Shown here in pieces: positions 1-11,699 of a stretch of 64,000 bases of DNA. The stretch comes from Schistocerca nitens (lineage: Eukaryota > Arthropoda > Insecta > Orthoptera > Acrididae): assembly GCF_023898315.1 (NCBI RefSeq), contig NC_064622.1, forward strand, positions 162,956,178 to 163,020,177. Reading direction: 5' to 3'. The translations under genes and the position numbers were made by a program. The notes below the pieces were generated by a model. It did no database searches and had not been told where the DNA came from. It was given only the letters and a program-made list of their open reading frames with translations. Positions within the stretch are counted from its first letter, which is position 1, and every line of letters begins with the position of its first letter.

Positions 1-462
1 CAGTCAAGCAATTTACACATGGTAACTACAGTAGACGCATCTTAACTTTAATGCTTTCAAATGGGAGTGCTCGGTGTGGGTGAAGTAAGTGTTGCAGCTG
101 AGAGCAGTGCTGCGGAAGAAAGATGTTTTGCAATAAGTGTCTACCCTCAATGTGGATAGTTAGCTTTCTGTTCTAGGAAGAAGTTCTAGGTGGCGCTTGG
201 GATGCACTAACAATTGCTTCTGTTCTATATATAAAAAAAACGGTTCTTAGAAACTGGCAATACCATTCGTTTCATTGGCTTATTAGTTCGTGGTTCAATA
301 AAACAACAATAGTACACAAACAGTTCTCTTCACCAAGATTTCCCAGTATACTGAAACATGCCTGGTACAAATGAAGATACTTTGGGGATCTCCCGCCACA
401 ATGTGAGAATTTTGTTTTATATTGTGTTGTCCGTCGTGTGTATTATCGGAAGGAAATTCCTT
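1..462. other. No gene recognised
   Basis: I see no coding or RNA gene here. The stretch is AT-rich with short homopolymer runs and no reading frame with recognisable content. Confidence 0.5.
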
Positions 463-466
463 CATT

Positions 467-1216
467 TGTAACCTCCCACAGATGAAATAAATTAATTATA
501 TATCATTCACATTTAGCGTAATCTCCCAACAGTTTATTATTCCGTAACCTACCAATAATAAAATGTGATTAATCTCCTAATAAAAAATGTAACTCACTGA
601 TAACCTTTCAATAACTGACTGTGAATTTAAACTGGTAAATTTTGGACGTCTGCAGTGCTGCGTCATGGCCCTGAAAATTCATTCTGAATAAATCGAAAAA
701 ATCTTACCTCAATAAGGTCGCCGGATAACGCATATATATCTGCTCCTATAAGTAATTTTTCTGACACAGCCCAGTGCAATGCTGGCCGATAGATGTCATG
801 TATAAAAGAAACAACTGATTTTTCTTTACAATAATCGGGAAAAATTAGTAAATTCTTTAAATTGAGATGAATGATTGTCAAAGTTACTTTTTATAAGAAA
901 GATTATTCAGAGATTTTTTAAAACATTCACACGGGGCTTTATATAACGATAGTACACATGCGCGAGGCTGCTTTTACCTTATACTACATCGCTAAGGCTC
1001 CGCCCGCTCCCCAAGAACGGCCCAGCCAACTCCACACACACGACTGCGAGCTACTACAACTGCTACTGCTACACAGTTCCTACTGCAGCCAACACTGCTC
1101 TCTGGTCTGAGATTCTCTTATAGCTTACATATCGCAGGTAGCGCGTAAGCAATCCATCGAAATTACATCTGCTCGAGTGCGCTAGCAACAAATTCCTTAA
1201 TCATGGACCTCTTACA
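467..1216 (+). mobile_element. Solo-LTR-like or TIR element with TG..CA ends
   Basis: The 750-bp unit begins TGTAACCTCC and ends CTCTTACA, so it has the TG..CA ends and short inverted TGTAA/TTACA termini of an LTR. It is flanked on both sides by the tetranucleotide CATT (463-466 and 1217-1220), which fits a 4-bp target duplication. An AT-rich first half passes into a GC-richer, C-rich second half (about 930-1100) containing a TATATAA-like string near 941. No internal retroviral-type genes are present, so a solo LTR is the simplest reading. A non-autonomous DNA transposon is the alternative. The orientation is arbitrary. Confidence 0.45.
663..881 (-). other. 72-codon ORF with one ankyrin-like stretch
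   Basis: This open frame lies wholly inside the 467-1216 element. Its middle reads RPALHWAVSEKLLIGADIYA, which resembles one ankyrin repeat (the TPLHWA... and GADI.A positions) with part of the helix pair shortened. One repeat alone is not a folded ankyrin domain. There is no obvious promoter or splice context. It may be chance, or an exon fragment captured by the element. I do not claim it is expressed. Confidence 0.15.
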
Positions 1217-1220
1217 CATT

Positions 1221-3173
1221 GCATGTGCATGATGTATAAAACGTTATGCTTTAGCATTTCTTTACAAACAATCATTATTTTAATGATTGTTTGCTATCAA
1301 CAAAATACACGAATGGGAACAGTAAAATAAAAAAACTGTGAATTTAAAACGTAAAACAACAATTTAAAACGTAAAACAAAAATAAGTGAAACAAATAATT
1401 CGAATAATGAACGTTTTGATATTTCAATTAGAGGTGTCGAAAATTCTCTATGAGGACATTATGTGAACCATTTTTTTTTTTCAAAAATGGTGTTTCAGAA
1501 ACCATCCTTACTGCACATGGACGGATGTGGTGTGAAAGCTTCATTAATTTATGTTGTAACAAAAGTTATCATATTTCAACATTAATTAATGGTGGTGGGG
1601 TATTTTGCAATTGTCAGATTATTATAAAAGTTGATTATGTAGTTTTCAAGAACGTTCAGAATAAAATTCTTTCGGAGACATTACCTCTAAACCTAATATG
1701 CCAGATTACCTTTGGGACTGTGTTTCATGACTTAAAAGTGAGATTGAGCAAAACGAACAAATATGTATTGCGTAATTTTGACCCCTCGACGTACTCGCCA
1801 GGTTTCATGAAGAACGTTCATTTACACCTGAGAATGTTCCCTTATAAAGAGTAGCTGAGTCCTCGATGAGATATCAAAATGTAAAAAATTGCGTGTGTCA
1901 GTCAGTCTAAGTCATCTTCATGTAATACGTTCTTTTGTAACCAAGTAATACAAACTGAACAGCGACCAAGAGCATTGACTATGTAACTAAAATCTAAGTC
2001 GTGTTGTTTGATAAGCACAACTTGAGAGTGAAAGAGTATTGTAAGACGTTGCCGCTTTGTCCACACTTTACCAGTGTCGGTGCTGACCTGTGATACATCA
2101 GCTGGTAAAATTATTAATTGTTGATCATCGTCAACTGACTTGTGCTTATAAACGTGAAAAGAACGCAACTTTCGCAGTGTTGTGTTCGTTATTTAACAAA
2201 CCAGTGATTAAATCAAAAAATAGCGAGAAACAAGACAGCAGTGAGCACATGGCTACTGTTGTGGAATATGTTGTAACCTGCGACATGATACACGGAACAT
2301 GAATACAAGCAAAATATCGTTTAGATGTCTATCGACCGTCAGATGTTGCCCATAGTGTGCCATAACAAGGATACAGTAACTTACGCATTTGTTTTCAGTA
2401 TTTATACAGAAAGATCATTCTCGCCATCTTGTTACTGCGACATCCGGCCGTTGCTCTGTGGGATATTTATCCGAGCGGCGTTGCAGGAAACGGACGTCGC
2501 CGCGGCGGTTGGCTCTCGCTACACCGGTGAAAGTGATTTCTGCAGCTGTGTCCTGCCTCTCACCGGCTGCGAAAGCCGGACCGCTCTCAATGCAAACCGC
2601 GTCCCGGTTCCGCACGAGGTGGTTTCTCACGGGCAGATGAAGCCGCTATAATAAATAGATACAAAGTACAGAATGGCGGCATTTCGTTGCAAGCCAGCAG
2701 GAGGCGCACCGGCTGACGGCCGTGGTAGCAAGCATTCGCTTGTGCTGCAGATTTGTAGCTGAAGATGGCGTGATTCGGAGGTATCTGGTTAACAGAGTTA
2801 AATAAAAAAAAACGGCGTTGACTGCTTTATTCACATAAATAAAAAGTCGAGCAGCATTAATGGATGCTTTGAACGCAACGGATATTAAATCCGTCCAAAT
2901 CAAAAGTACTTCTCCTTTCGTGCACAATGCCCCCCTCTCCCATTTTTACGTGATCCGGGTGTATGTATGTTGATTTTAAGGTTCCGCACGTGGGTGAGTT
3001 TTAAGGCAGGGAGAAAGGAGATGACAGACGCCACCCCGCCGAAAAGGCTGTTACGCACGGAGCACCAGTTCGTATTGTGCGAGGATGGGAAAGGAAAGAG
3101 ACTGTGTCATTGTCAAACGCATCATCTCGGAAATCGGTTCTTTTCCTAATCTAATTGGGCCTATCTTAACATC
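1221..3173. other. Intergenic sequence with a GC/CpG-rich patch
   Basis: No gene is supported. A 134-codon open frame at 1450-1854 has no recognisable motif. The interval 2440-2640 is markedly richer in C, G and CpG than its surroundings and could be an unmethylated regulatory patch, but I see no exon or initiator to anchor it. Confidence 0.4.
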
Positions 3174-3183
3174 ACTTGACTTA

Positions 3184-3380
3184 GGCCGGCAGCTGTGGCG
3201 AGCGGCTCTAGGCGCTTCAGTCTGGAACCGCAGGACCGCTACGGCCGCAGGTTCGAGAGCTGCCTCGGGCATGGATGTGTGTGATGTCCGTAGTTAGGTT
3301 AAAGGAGCTCTAAGTTCTAGGGGACTGATGACCTCAGGTGTTAAGTCCCATAGTGCTCAGAGCCATTTGAACCATTTTGA
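3184..3380 (+). mobile_element. SINE-A copy
   Basis: This is a tRNA-derived SINE about 197 bp long. The head carries a diverged A box (GTGGCGAGCGGCTCTAGGCG) and a B box (GGTTCGAGAGC), and the body and tail include GGACTGATGACCTCAGGTGT and CATAGTGCTCAGAGCC. A perfect 10-bp TSD, ACTTGACTTA, flanks it at 3174-3183 and 3381-3390. Such SINEs have no ORF and depend on a partner LINE. Confidence 0.93.
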
Positions 3381-3471
3381 ACTTGACTTAATTTTACCTC
3401 AGTCCATTACCCATCGCTTATTCAAGACATGCTGCCACGGGATGGGAGGTCCTCAACTGTTCAGTACTGAG

Positions 3472-3918
3472 GAAATTGGATAAATAATTTTTTGTTTCGC
3501 CCGTCTCAGTTGCGTTGATATAAAATTCAGCTGTAATGGCTACCGGTTTCTGGCTGACACACCCATTTTCAAACCACACACTTTTCAATTAACCGTAATT
3601 GTTCATACAATATCGTGCCAAAAAGCACAGCAAAGTTTGCAGTGGGCAGGAAGTACCCTCATTGATCCTAGTCCATACGCCCGTTGCTACTGACTGATAC
3701 AACCAAACCGACAAATACTCAATCCGTTGTATCAGTCAGCAGCCTGCTGTATACGTTCCTATGATTTTTGGCACCACATTGCATGAACAACTGCGGTTAA
3801 TAGAAAAGTGTGTGGTTTGAACATGGGTGTGTCAGCCCGAAACTGGCAACAACTACAGCTGACTTTTGTATCAATGCAACTGAGATGGACGAAATAAAAA
3901 CTAATTATCTAATTTCCA
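3472..3918. repeat. Foldback (MITE-like) inverted repeat
   Basis: Two arms of about 150-170 bp are inverted copies of each other (about 3472-3640 and 3755-3918). By eye they agree at roughly 85 percent; both contain, in opposite orientation, the string CTGACACACCCAT and the CAAACCACACACTTTTC block. The centre holds a second small palindrome around CTGACTGATACAAC (3690-3745). No transposase is encoded. Each arm carries a GAAAC-type hairpin motif that recurs elsewhere in the window. Confidence 0.7.
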
Positions 3919-4874
3919 TTACCCCTGTTCGTATTCATCTTAAAATCCATTTTCCAGGCAATTCACATTTCGTTCGGTCACTGTGCTGAGTCCATTGCCG
4001 TTTCTACGATAGTTACCATATTATCGGCAAATTTCGTAGTTATTATTTTTCCCAATGAACTTAATTTTCTTTTCCTAATTTGTCCTCGATGTCCTTCACT
4101 TCTCGCTCACTGTACAGACCGGATTACACCGGGGATAAGCTAAAAAACACGTCTCACTGCCTTCTCAACTCCTGGTTTTGTTCCAAGCTCTTCGACTCTT
4201 AAACCTGCTGACTAATTTCTGTACAAGTTGTAAATAATCTTTCTGCCCCCTGTATTTTGCCGCAGCTACCAGTCTTCCGACTGAGGACCCCAGAAGCCTT
4301 CACAATTTCGCAAATTATAGTCCTTACAGGTAACAGTAAGAAGCGATATGAAATGACACGTCCACGTAAAATCTGTGTTGGGTAAGACGAAAGGAAGAGT
4401 AAGCTTTGTTGGAAGAACTCTGGAAAATTGAAATGCATCTCTAAAGGAAATAGCATTATAAAACGTTAATGCGACCAGTTGTAATTATTTCTCTGCTCCA
4501 GTGCTGCAACTTAGTCATTTGAATCTGCTTATTGTAGGCAAGCCTTGCCCTAAGGCATGGAAGGAGGCTTCACTCGTGTTCCTTGATATTTTAATAACTC
4601 GACAGTACATACAGATTAAAAACGGTCATATTTTGCAACACAATCGATAATCTGTCATCTTGCATTACTACATTTTAGCGCGCAGCGCGCGCAGGAAGTT
4701 GAATTTGGGCTACGACTACGTGATTGGTTAACTTCAATGCTAAATAACTCGCAAACGGCGCAACGTATCGACTTCTTTTTTAAATCGGCAGTTATTTCTC
4801 CTCCCCTGTAACATCCTTAAAAGCAGATAATGATCTTTCCTTTGTGGGGAACCACAGTCCCACAGAATTTTTTG
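3919..4874. other. No gene recognised
   Basis: Unique-looking sequence with no supported gene. A short GCGCGCAGCGCGCGC palindrome lies near 4679-4692. Confidence 0.4.
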
Positions 4875-5095
4875 AAAGAAATTTCCGCCATTTGACTTTT
4901 AATTGTTCATTTATTTTACACAATCATGGTTTCGGCTTTCTAGCCATCCCGCAACTGGTCCCTAAGACCAGATGACATGTCACAGATAGGTGAGACGTAA
5001 ATAAAATTCAAACATGCAGCTGAGAATGGCTGTAACGCCGAAATCATGATTACGTAAAATAAATGAACAGTTAACAAATGGCGGAAGTTTCTTTA
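4875..5095. repeat. Foldback MITE-like repeat
   Basis: Arms of about 65-75 bp (about 4875-4947 and 5020-5095) are inverted copies. They share TTCCGCCATTTG, TGTTCATTTATTTTAC and AATCATG.TTTCGGC. A spacer of roughly 75 bp separates them. Each arm carries a GGC..GCCGAAA hairpin motif. There is no coding capacity, and the ends are set by eye. Confidence 0.65.
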
Positions 5096-5570
5096 AAAAA
5101 AAAACCTTGCAAACTTTTTCAAACTGCTTTTGACAACCCTATATAATTATTCCAGGTATGTTTCTATATACGTTTATACGTTTTTTGTTGTTCCCTTATT
5201 CTTAGATAAGAAACAACTTCTTAGATGCCAGATTTCTTAAGGGTAAACTGCTGTTTCGTTTCACTTAAGATAGTAAGTAGAACGAAATAACTGTTACTTT
5301 GTTGGGGCAAACAGCGATATAGGTTGTGGTGTATGGTGAGAAAATGAAGAAGAGTGTAATCAAAGCTGAAACAGCTTTATTTTACAGATAAGCGGTAATA
5401 GCGTATTTTTGTACAATATACCTTATAATTCACACGAAAATGTTTCAGTACAGTATTTTCAAACATTTCCTTGCCGTTGTGTTTCGCACCCACAACTAAT
5501 TCTCAAAAAGAATTTGTCTGCATTCGGCTGCAATATCTTCATTGCAATGTGCTATCTACGGTTTCAGTTT

Positions 5571-6393
5571 TTGTTGTTGTTATGGTCTTCAGTCCTCAGA
5601 CTGGTTTGATGCAGCTCTCCATGCTACTCTATCCTGTGCAAGCTTCATCTCCCAGTACCTACTGCAATCTACATCCTTCTGAATCTGCTTAGTGTATTCA
5701 TCTCCTGCTTTACGATTTTTACCCTCCACCCTGCCCTCCAATACTAAACTGGTGATCCCTTGATGCCTCAGAACATGTCCTACCAACCGATCCCTTCTTC
5801 TAGTCAAGTTGTGCCACAAACTCCTCTTCTTCCCAATTCTATTCAATACTTCCTCATTATGTGATCTACCCATCTAATCTTCAGCATTCCACTGTAGCAC
5901 CACATTTCGAAAGCTTCTGTTCTCTTCTTGACTAAACTATTTATCGTCCATGTTTCACTTCCATACATTGCTACACTCCATACAAATACTTTCAGAAATA
6001 CTTTCCTGACAGTTAAATCTATCCTCAATGTTAACAAATTTCTCTTCTTCTTGAGAAACGCTCTCCTTGCCATTGCCAGTCTACATTTTATATCCTCTCT
6101 ACTTCGACCACCATCAGTTATTTTTCTCCCAAAATAGCAAAACTCCTTTACTACTTTAAGTGACTCATTTCCTAACCTAATTCCCTGAGCATCACCCGAC
6201 ACTTCGACTACATTCCATTATCCTCGTTTTGCTTTTGTTGATGTTCATCTCATATCCTCCTTCCAAGACACTGTACATTCCGTTCAACTGCTCTTCCAAG
6301 TCCTTTGCTGTCTCTGACATAATTAAAGTGTCATCGGCGAACCTGAAATTTTTTATTTCTGCTCCATGGATTTTAATACCTACTCCGAATTTC
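5571..6393 (-). mobile_element. RTE-like LINE, 5'-truncated 3' part of ORF2
   Basis: Read on the minus strand this is the C-terminal half of a non-LTR reverse transcriptase. The upstream part (about 6200-6393) carries the degraded palm region. The next open segment (5843-6202) holds FCYFGRKITDGGRSREDIK, SETWTINSL and EAFEMWCYSGMLKIRWVDH. After a frameshift the last segment (5589-5873) holds LVGHVLRHQGI and the end AWRAASNQSED followed by a stop. An (AAC)n-like tail lies at 5571-5580. The endonuclease, fingers and active-site motif are missing, so it is a dead 5'-truncated copy. The same family recurs at 15.7, 33.3 and 59.3 kb. Confidence 0.88.
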
Positions 6394-6639
6394 AGTAATC
6401 AGACCATTTTCAGGTGACCATCTTGCAATGCGTCGTGCAAACGCGGGCCAGGCAGTATTGTTTAGCAACTTCACGCCGGAGGCCGCAGACTTCTGCCGAC
6501 TGTGTGGTATACGGCAAGAACACGAGTGGGGAAGTGTGGAGCATAGTGGAAGGGGTACCATCTGTACTAGCCCCCTCCCCCCCCCGCCCCCTAGGCCTTG
6601 TTTAGCAGCTGTGTAGTATAGTGGTATTCTTCACGATCA

Positions 6640-7215
6640 GCTTGTCTCAGTCGAATGATTGCGAATATCTACAATGTAACACGTGGCAGGTTGAGATTCA
6701 TTGGGAGAATCCTTAGAAAATGTAGTCCATCAACAGAGGAGGTGGCTTACAAAACACTCGTTCGACCTATACTTGAGTATTGCTCATCAGTGTGGGATCC
6801 GTACCAGGTCGGGTCGACAGAGGAGATAGAAAAGATCCAAAGAAGAGCGGCGCGTTTTGTCACAGGGTTATTTGGTAAGCGTGATAGCGTTACGGAGATG
6901 TTTAGCAAACTCAAGTGGCAGACTCTGCAAGAGAGGCGCTCTGCATCGCGGTGTAGCTTGCTGTCCACTTTTCGAGAGAGTGCGTTTCTGGATGGGGTAT
7001 CCAATATATTGCTTCCTGCTACTTATACGTCCCGAGGAGATCACGAATGTAAAATTAGAGAGATTCGAGCGCGCACGGAGGCTTTCCGGCAGTCGTTCTT
7101 CCCGCGAACCATACGCGACTGGAATAGGAAAGGGAGGTAATGACAGTGGCACGTAAAGTGCCCTCCGCCACACACCGTTGGGTGCCTTGCGGAGTATAAA
7201 TGCAGATGTAGAAAA
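6640..7215 (+). mobile_element. CR1/Jockey-like LINE 3' end
   Basis: A 161-codon frame (6655-7140) matches the C-terminal segment of a CR1/Jockey-type ORF2, downstream of the reverse-transcriptase catalytic core. Visible blocks are RLRFIGRILRKC, LVRPILEYCSSVWDPYQ, EKIQRRAARFVTG and RTIRDWNRKG before the stop. The following 3' UTR contains CCCTCCGCCACACACCGTTG and ends GAGTATAAATGCAGATGTAG, a short GATGTA-type tail rather than poly(A). The catalytic core and endonuclease are absent, so this is a 5'-truncated insertion. Related ends lie at 8740-8850, 34550-34672, 37900-37970 and 56000-56070. Confidence 0.88.
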
Positions 7216-7842
7216 CAGTCTGCTAATTATGTTCACTAGTACAGAAAGCATTAAAGTGGTTCAATTGGCCACCCTGCCGAGAGTCTCTTCGGAGTATGCG
7301 TGTGGTGCGTCAGACCCTCTTCCAGCAGCGCCTCCACGCCAGTCTGCCTGCTGTGCGCCGGCGGCTACCTCGCCTCGCCTCGCCTCGCCGTGCCTCCCCG
7401 CCAGCTGTCCCTCCCTGCCGTCGCTGCTGTTGCGGCCCTCTTATCTCTTTTTGCGGTGCCGCCTTCCGCCGGAGGGCTTCCTCCGCAGAGGCGCGCTGCT
7501 TCACAAACAGACGCTTTCTGCGGAAGCCCCTCCCCTCCCCCCTCCCCTTCCTGCTTTTAATGTTAGAACACTTCGCCCGGAGACGTATAATCTCTTTAAC
7601 GTTGCAGACGTCTGCCGGCGCACGCGCTCCTAGTCCAGTGGTCAAAGATTTCCGAAAGCCGACTGAAACATTTGGCGCATTCATTAGGCGTCACACTACA
7701 GATCCAGTCGCTGTCCCTTATTACTTCTTTGATCCTCTGCCAATGATCTGTCAATGCGCAAGTGCCAAGCAACAGCATGGTTTGCAGCCGTAACTGGCCG
7801 GTCCGTTGTTCAAAGACAGCAGGGAAGGAAGCAGAAAACATA
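7216..7842. other. GC-rich, C-rich patch without a supported gene
   Basis: About 7290-7560 is strongly C-rich and CpG-rich, with a short CCTCG tandem run near 7371-7390. Long overlapping open frames on both strands (for example 7296-7793 +) are what such composition gives by chance; their proline/arginine/cysteine-rich products show no domain. It may be a CpG-rich regulatory segment. Confidence 0.4.
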
Positions 7843-8697
7843 CGAGGGCTATTCGAAAAGTGAGGAACGATCGGTGGCGAAATGGAAACCACTGTGAAAA
7901 TCCGACGAGGCTTTTCACAGACGTTTTGGGCAGTGTCTCTAGTATGACCGTCGATCGCATCAACACGCTGTTTTCAGTTGTGAGCGCACTGTGAGCGAGT
8001 AAAGGTGCCTAGGCCGGCCGCTGTGGCCGAGCGGTTCTAGGCGCTTCAGTCCGGAACCGCGCGACCGCTACGTTCGCAGGTTCGAATCCTGCCTGGGGCA
8101 TGGATCTGTGTGATGTCCTTAGGTTTAAGTAGTTCTAAGTTCTAGGGGACTGATGACCTCAGATGTTAAGTCCCATAATGCTCAGAGCCATTTGAAAGGT
8201 GCCTAGTACAACAATGTCTCCCGCCAAGTAGGAGGGCCCGCAGAGAGGCTTCGCCTTAATGAATGCAGCCCACATAACACAACTGCCACGAGCTTCCTTC
8301 TTCATGGCAATTCTCAGCCGCACCCTGTAGGGGCAGTGAAGAAGCTCCTGCAGCCTTTTCGGTGGTAAGTGTTCGATCACCCACAACACAGCCCTAATTC
8401 GCTCGTCCTGAGTATCATCTCTGTTCCCATGAAACGCCGGATAGGCGTACAACACTTGGGCACAGGCTACGCACTATAGACCAGCGTAGAGAATAATCGG
8501 AAAGCACAGGTGGCTGCCTTCTATGACGATGGTGTTGGAAATTTGGTATAACGCTCCAACAAATGTCTAAGTCGCAGCGGCGACTATATAGAGAAGTACC
8601 TGGAAGGTGTAGCTTAATGTGCAAAGAAAACAGTTTTGATTTTCACTGTGGTTTCCGTTTCGCGACCGATCGTTCCTTACTTTCCGAACAACCCTCG
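7843..8697 (+). mobile_element. Mariner-type element, internally decayed, with SINE inside
   Basis: Terminal inverted repeats of about 55-60 bp are clear. The left end reads CGAGGGCTATTCGAAAAGTG and the right end reads TTTCCGAACAACCCTCG. Both contain the GGAACGATCGGT / ACCGATCGTTCC block and the AAACCACTGTGAAAATC / GATTTTCACTGTGGTTT block. TA flanks both sides (7841-7842 and 8698-8699). On the plus strand degraded mariner transposase C-terminal segments are visible: VFDHPQHSPN, AAFYDDGVGNLV and SGDYIEK. Most of the transposase is missing or frameshifted, so the copy is non-autonomous. A SINE-A is inserted at 8013-8194. Confidence 0.82.
8013..8194 (+). mobile_element. SINE-A copy inside mariner element
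   Basis: The head is complete (GTGGCCGAGCGGTTCTAGGC, B box GGTTCGAATCC). The body is shortened where one TTAG unit of the usual repeat is missing. A perfect 12-bp TSD, AAAGGTGCCTAG, flanks it at 8001-8012 and 8195-8206. The insertion is younger than the mariner element it interrupts. Confidence 0.95.
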
Positions 8698-8739
8698 TAT
8701 AATATGATAATACCTTGGAAAGTTTTGTTGCCTTCAGAA

Positions 8740-8850
8740 CAGCTTCATCTACATGCCGCAAGCCGCCATATGGTGTGTGGCGAAGGGTACTCTGGTACCA
8801 CTGTATGTGTCTCCTTCCCCCACCCTTCACTGTTGCGGTTAATGCTTGGT
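8740..8850 (-). mobile_element. CR1/Jockey-like LINE 3' UTR scrap
   Basis: On the minus strand this reads as the 3' UTR of the 6640-7215 LINE family: a CCTTCGCCACACACCATATG block followed by GGCGGCTTGCGG and a short ATGTAGATGAAG tail. It carries no coding sequence. Confidence 0.65.
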
Positions 8851-9925
8851 GGAAGAATTATTATCGTAATGACCGTATGAGCTTCGGTTTCTCTGATGAT
8901 CGCTTCTTGGTCATTTCGCGAGTCTAAGTAGCTCCATACTTAAGGAATCAGGCAATGGGAGCGTTGGCAGGAATCCTGGCTTGCCGTTCTTAGGAAGGTC
9001 CCAGTGCAATTTGCTTCCATTGCCTTCCTCCGATCTGTTCTGAAGCGTCTATTTGGTATCTGTGTGGCGAGGATGTGGTCTGCGGTTGTATAGCGCAGTG
9101 TTCGGTTTGTGTTGTTACGGATGAAGGGAATGGAGTGGGGTGAAACCCGCTGCCAGCACGTAGCCCACTCCTGTCGCATAGCATCAAAAGACCGCCGACG
9201 GATTGTCGCGAATGGGTCACGGATGAGAGTAGAAATGCATAAGATGAACATGTAGGAAAGCAAGCTAAGGTCAGCCAGGCCGCTGGGAAGCAGGAAAGGT
9301 TGCGTTTTTGTGGCAAGGGACCCTGCAGATACATGGCCAGCTACTAGAAAATGTTCTGGAAGGACGACAGGACACGGGAGACGCGACTGATCGCGGGGGA
9401 TTGCATCAGATGAGCCCATATAAGCAGGGCCACTGGTGCTGCTTGGGAGATTCCTTCGACAGTTGCCTCAGACGCTGGACGTGAGTTACTCTGCCCTCGG
9501 TACGGGACTTAGTTTCTCGTGGCACTTAGCTGCACAGGGTACATCCAGGATTGCACAAACTTACAATCAATGTGTTGGTGCCCCTTAGGGTTCGACAGTG
9601 GTCTTATCATACCTCGTGTTTAAGCTCAGTTATTTCATCGGAAGTATACGTCCTTTATCCCACCCAGTTCCCTTATCTGCAGAGACTTTCGAGCTTGTTT
9701 TCCAGCATCAGGACTTAGAGTTGGACGAGCCACCTCATTACTGGATTTGTCGTCTAGCTCCAGTCCTGATCCGCTCGTACGAAACTACAGACGCGACAGG
9801 ATGAATCACCATCAACAGTGTCACATGCCCTAATTTCAGATAGGTTGGGGATTTAATCCAGAACATTTGCGTAAATACTGGTGATCATGAACTTTACGTC
9901 ACCAAGTCCTTTCCCCTCGCCCGCC
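8851..9925. other. No gene supported
   Basis: A 159-codon frame on the minus strand (8940-9419) is the longest here. It has no motif that I recognise and is overlapped by a second minus-strand frame, so I do not call it. Confidence 0.35.
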
Positions 9926-9929
9926 AAAT

Positions 9930-10030
9930 ACTGACAGTGAAAATTTTGCTCCCTCAAGACTCGAACCGGTGTACCTCCGAGTCGAGCATTACACCATAGG
10001 AGGTGCGCGTTAGCGAGCTCGGATACGTAA
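9930..10030 (-). repeat. Possible tRNA-like/SINE head
   Basis: On the minus strand the segment contains GAGCTCGCTAACGCGCACCT, then TATGGTGTAATGCTCGACTC, then the B-box-like GGTTCGAGTCTTGAG. This is the order of A and B boxes in a pol III head. No anticodon stem of good quality and no TSD were found. It is probably an old SINE fragment. Confidence 0.3.
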
Positions 10031-11699
10031 ACGGCTCATTTAGCAAACCGTACGTGAAAATAAGCAATATATTGCCCCTCTCCGCTGCACTTGGTATTGC
10101 TACAATAAATTTCGTGTGCGAAATGCTTTAGTTGTACCGTCTATCAGTGTAACCCTACACCCTACACCCTGACGAAATGTGCCTGTTTCTTGTATCAATC
10201 CAACTCGTAAAGGTTCCGTACCGATGAGCAATATTCGAGAATCCGTTGAAAAATTATTTTTGTGCCACTGTTTTTGTGGATAAATTATATTTGCGTCCTT
10301 CTTTCATCTCTACAAACATTTTCTCATATGAAAAGTGCCGTGTTACGTGTTATTTCGTAATCCACTTTAGACTGTTCGTCCCCTTATGACGGTTTTGGTC
10401 ATAGATCATCCTCGCGGTGATATGCTTACGAACGAAACAGAAGAAAAAGCTGTGAACACCGAAACACAATACAAAATGCAAAGACATAAGTCATAATGTG
10501 AGAAAAATTTAACTGAGGTACTTAGTGCCAAAGCAGTGGCTCGATCAACAGCAAGCGAAATACTGGCAGTCCATTTCACGAGTACGATCTAAGAGGTCAC
10601 AAAGCTAAGCCAAACATTATGCACCCAAAGACAATAAATTGCAAAGTAAGATGGAATCTTTTTACTTAATACAACTTTTTAACTTAAGAAGTACAAACAG
10701 TAGAAAACAGCAATGATGAACACAAGAATTTTATATAACTATATACAATTTTTACATACACACGCCTACATATGTAAGGCATACCAGCATAATGCAGAAA
10801 CTGCGCACAAATCCGAAATTAAATACAGGTTTTTTTATTAAAATAAATCCACAAGACAACGAATTCCTTCACCAGTATGTAACATGCAGTCATAACACAG
10901 AAAAGGATCGTGCACTAGCACAACCAAACTGTATCAAAGACACAACTGCAGTGAAGTAACATATCCACAGAATTAATAATAAGAATAATAAGAGGGTGAG
11001 GGTGGGGCGTTAATAGTCAGGCATCTTGTACTAAACATACTACTGAGAGTAAATGTGAATACTCACATATGTACATTGGTGAACTCTAAGAAAAGCTATT
11101 GAACAGTTAAACGAACTCAGTGTGTAACAAAAGTAAATTTAAAAGATAATAAATTATAGAACTGCTTTTTCTCATCTGGCAACCAGGTGGACGTCTTACA
11201 GCCCACTTTCAGTTCACTGTTTACATTACACATCACTGTAACTGCCATCTTTTTAATACAGAGTTCCATTTGGTCACTACAAGAAACGTGTTATAAATAT
11301 ACGTGTTTAACTTAATCAACAAAGGGAATGAATATAGGGATTAATGGAAGCAGCATGTTAAACGTATGGAACAAGACAGAATTCCAAGCATTGTAAACCA
11401 GTACAAGTCCACAGGAAAACGAGACATTGGAAGAACGAGCAAAAGACGGCCTTAAATCTTAAATATTCGAAGTCTGAACAGGCACCGTGTCTAAACATCG
11501 AAGTGAAGAAGACGAAGAGGAAGAAGAGTATTATTATCTGAAATATTTGCAATCTTTGTATACCACACTGCTTGAGCTAGGAACTTAAAGTTGCTGTTTG
11601 CAGTTCAGCCAACAGATACATGACAAATTTAATTCTAAAGGTTGAACATCGATGTTCAAGGCTGGAACTGACCACAAATGCTAGCTGTTTTTCAGCCTG
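10031..11699. other. AT-rich stretch without genes
   Basis: No ORF with recognisable content, RNA gene or clear repeat end was found. Confidence 0.4.

Noticed and set aside
1450..1854. 134-codon ORF as a possible host gene.
   Set aside because: No domain, low-complexity start and no supporting signals.
7178..7793. Overlapping Pro/Arg/Cys-rich ORFs of 86-165 codons.
   Set aside because: They follow from C-rich composition; all frames are open on both strands and none shows a domain.
8940..9419. 159-codon minus-strand ORF.
   Set aside because: No recognisable domain, overlaps another frame on the same strand, and lies among repeats; a chance frame is as likely.
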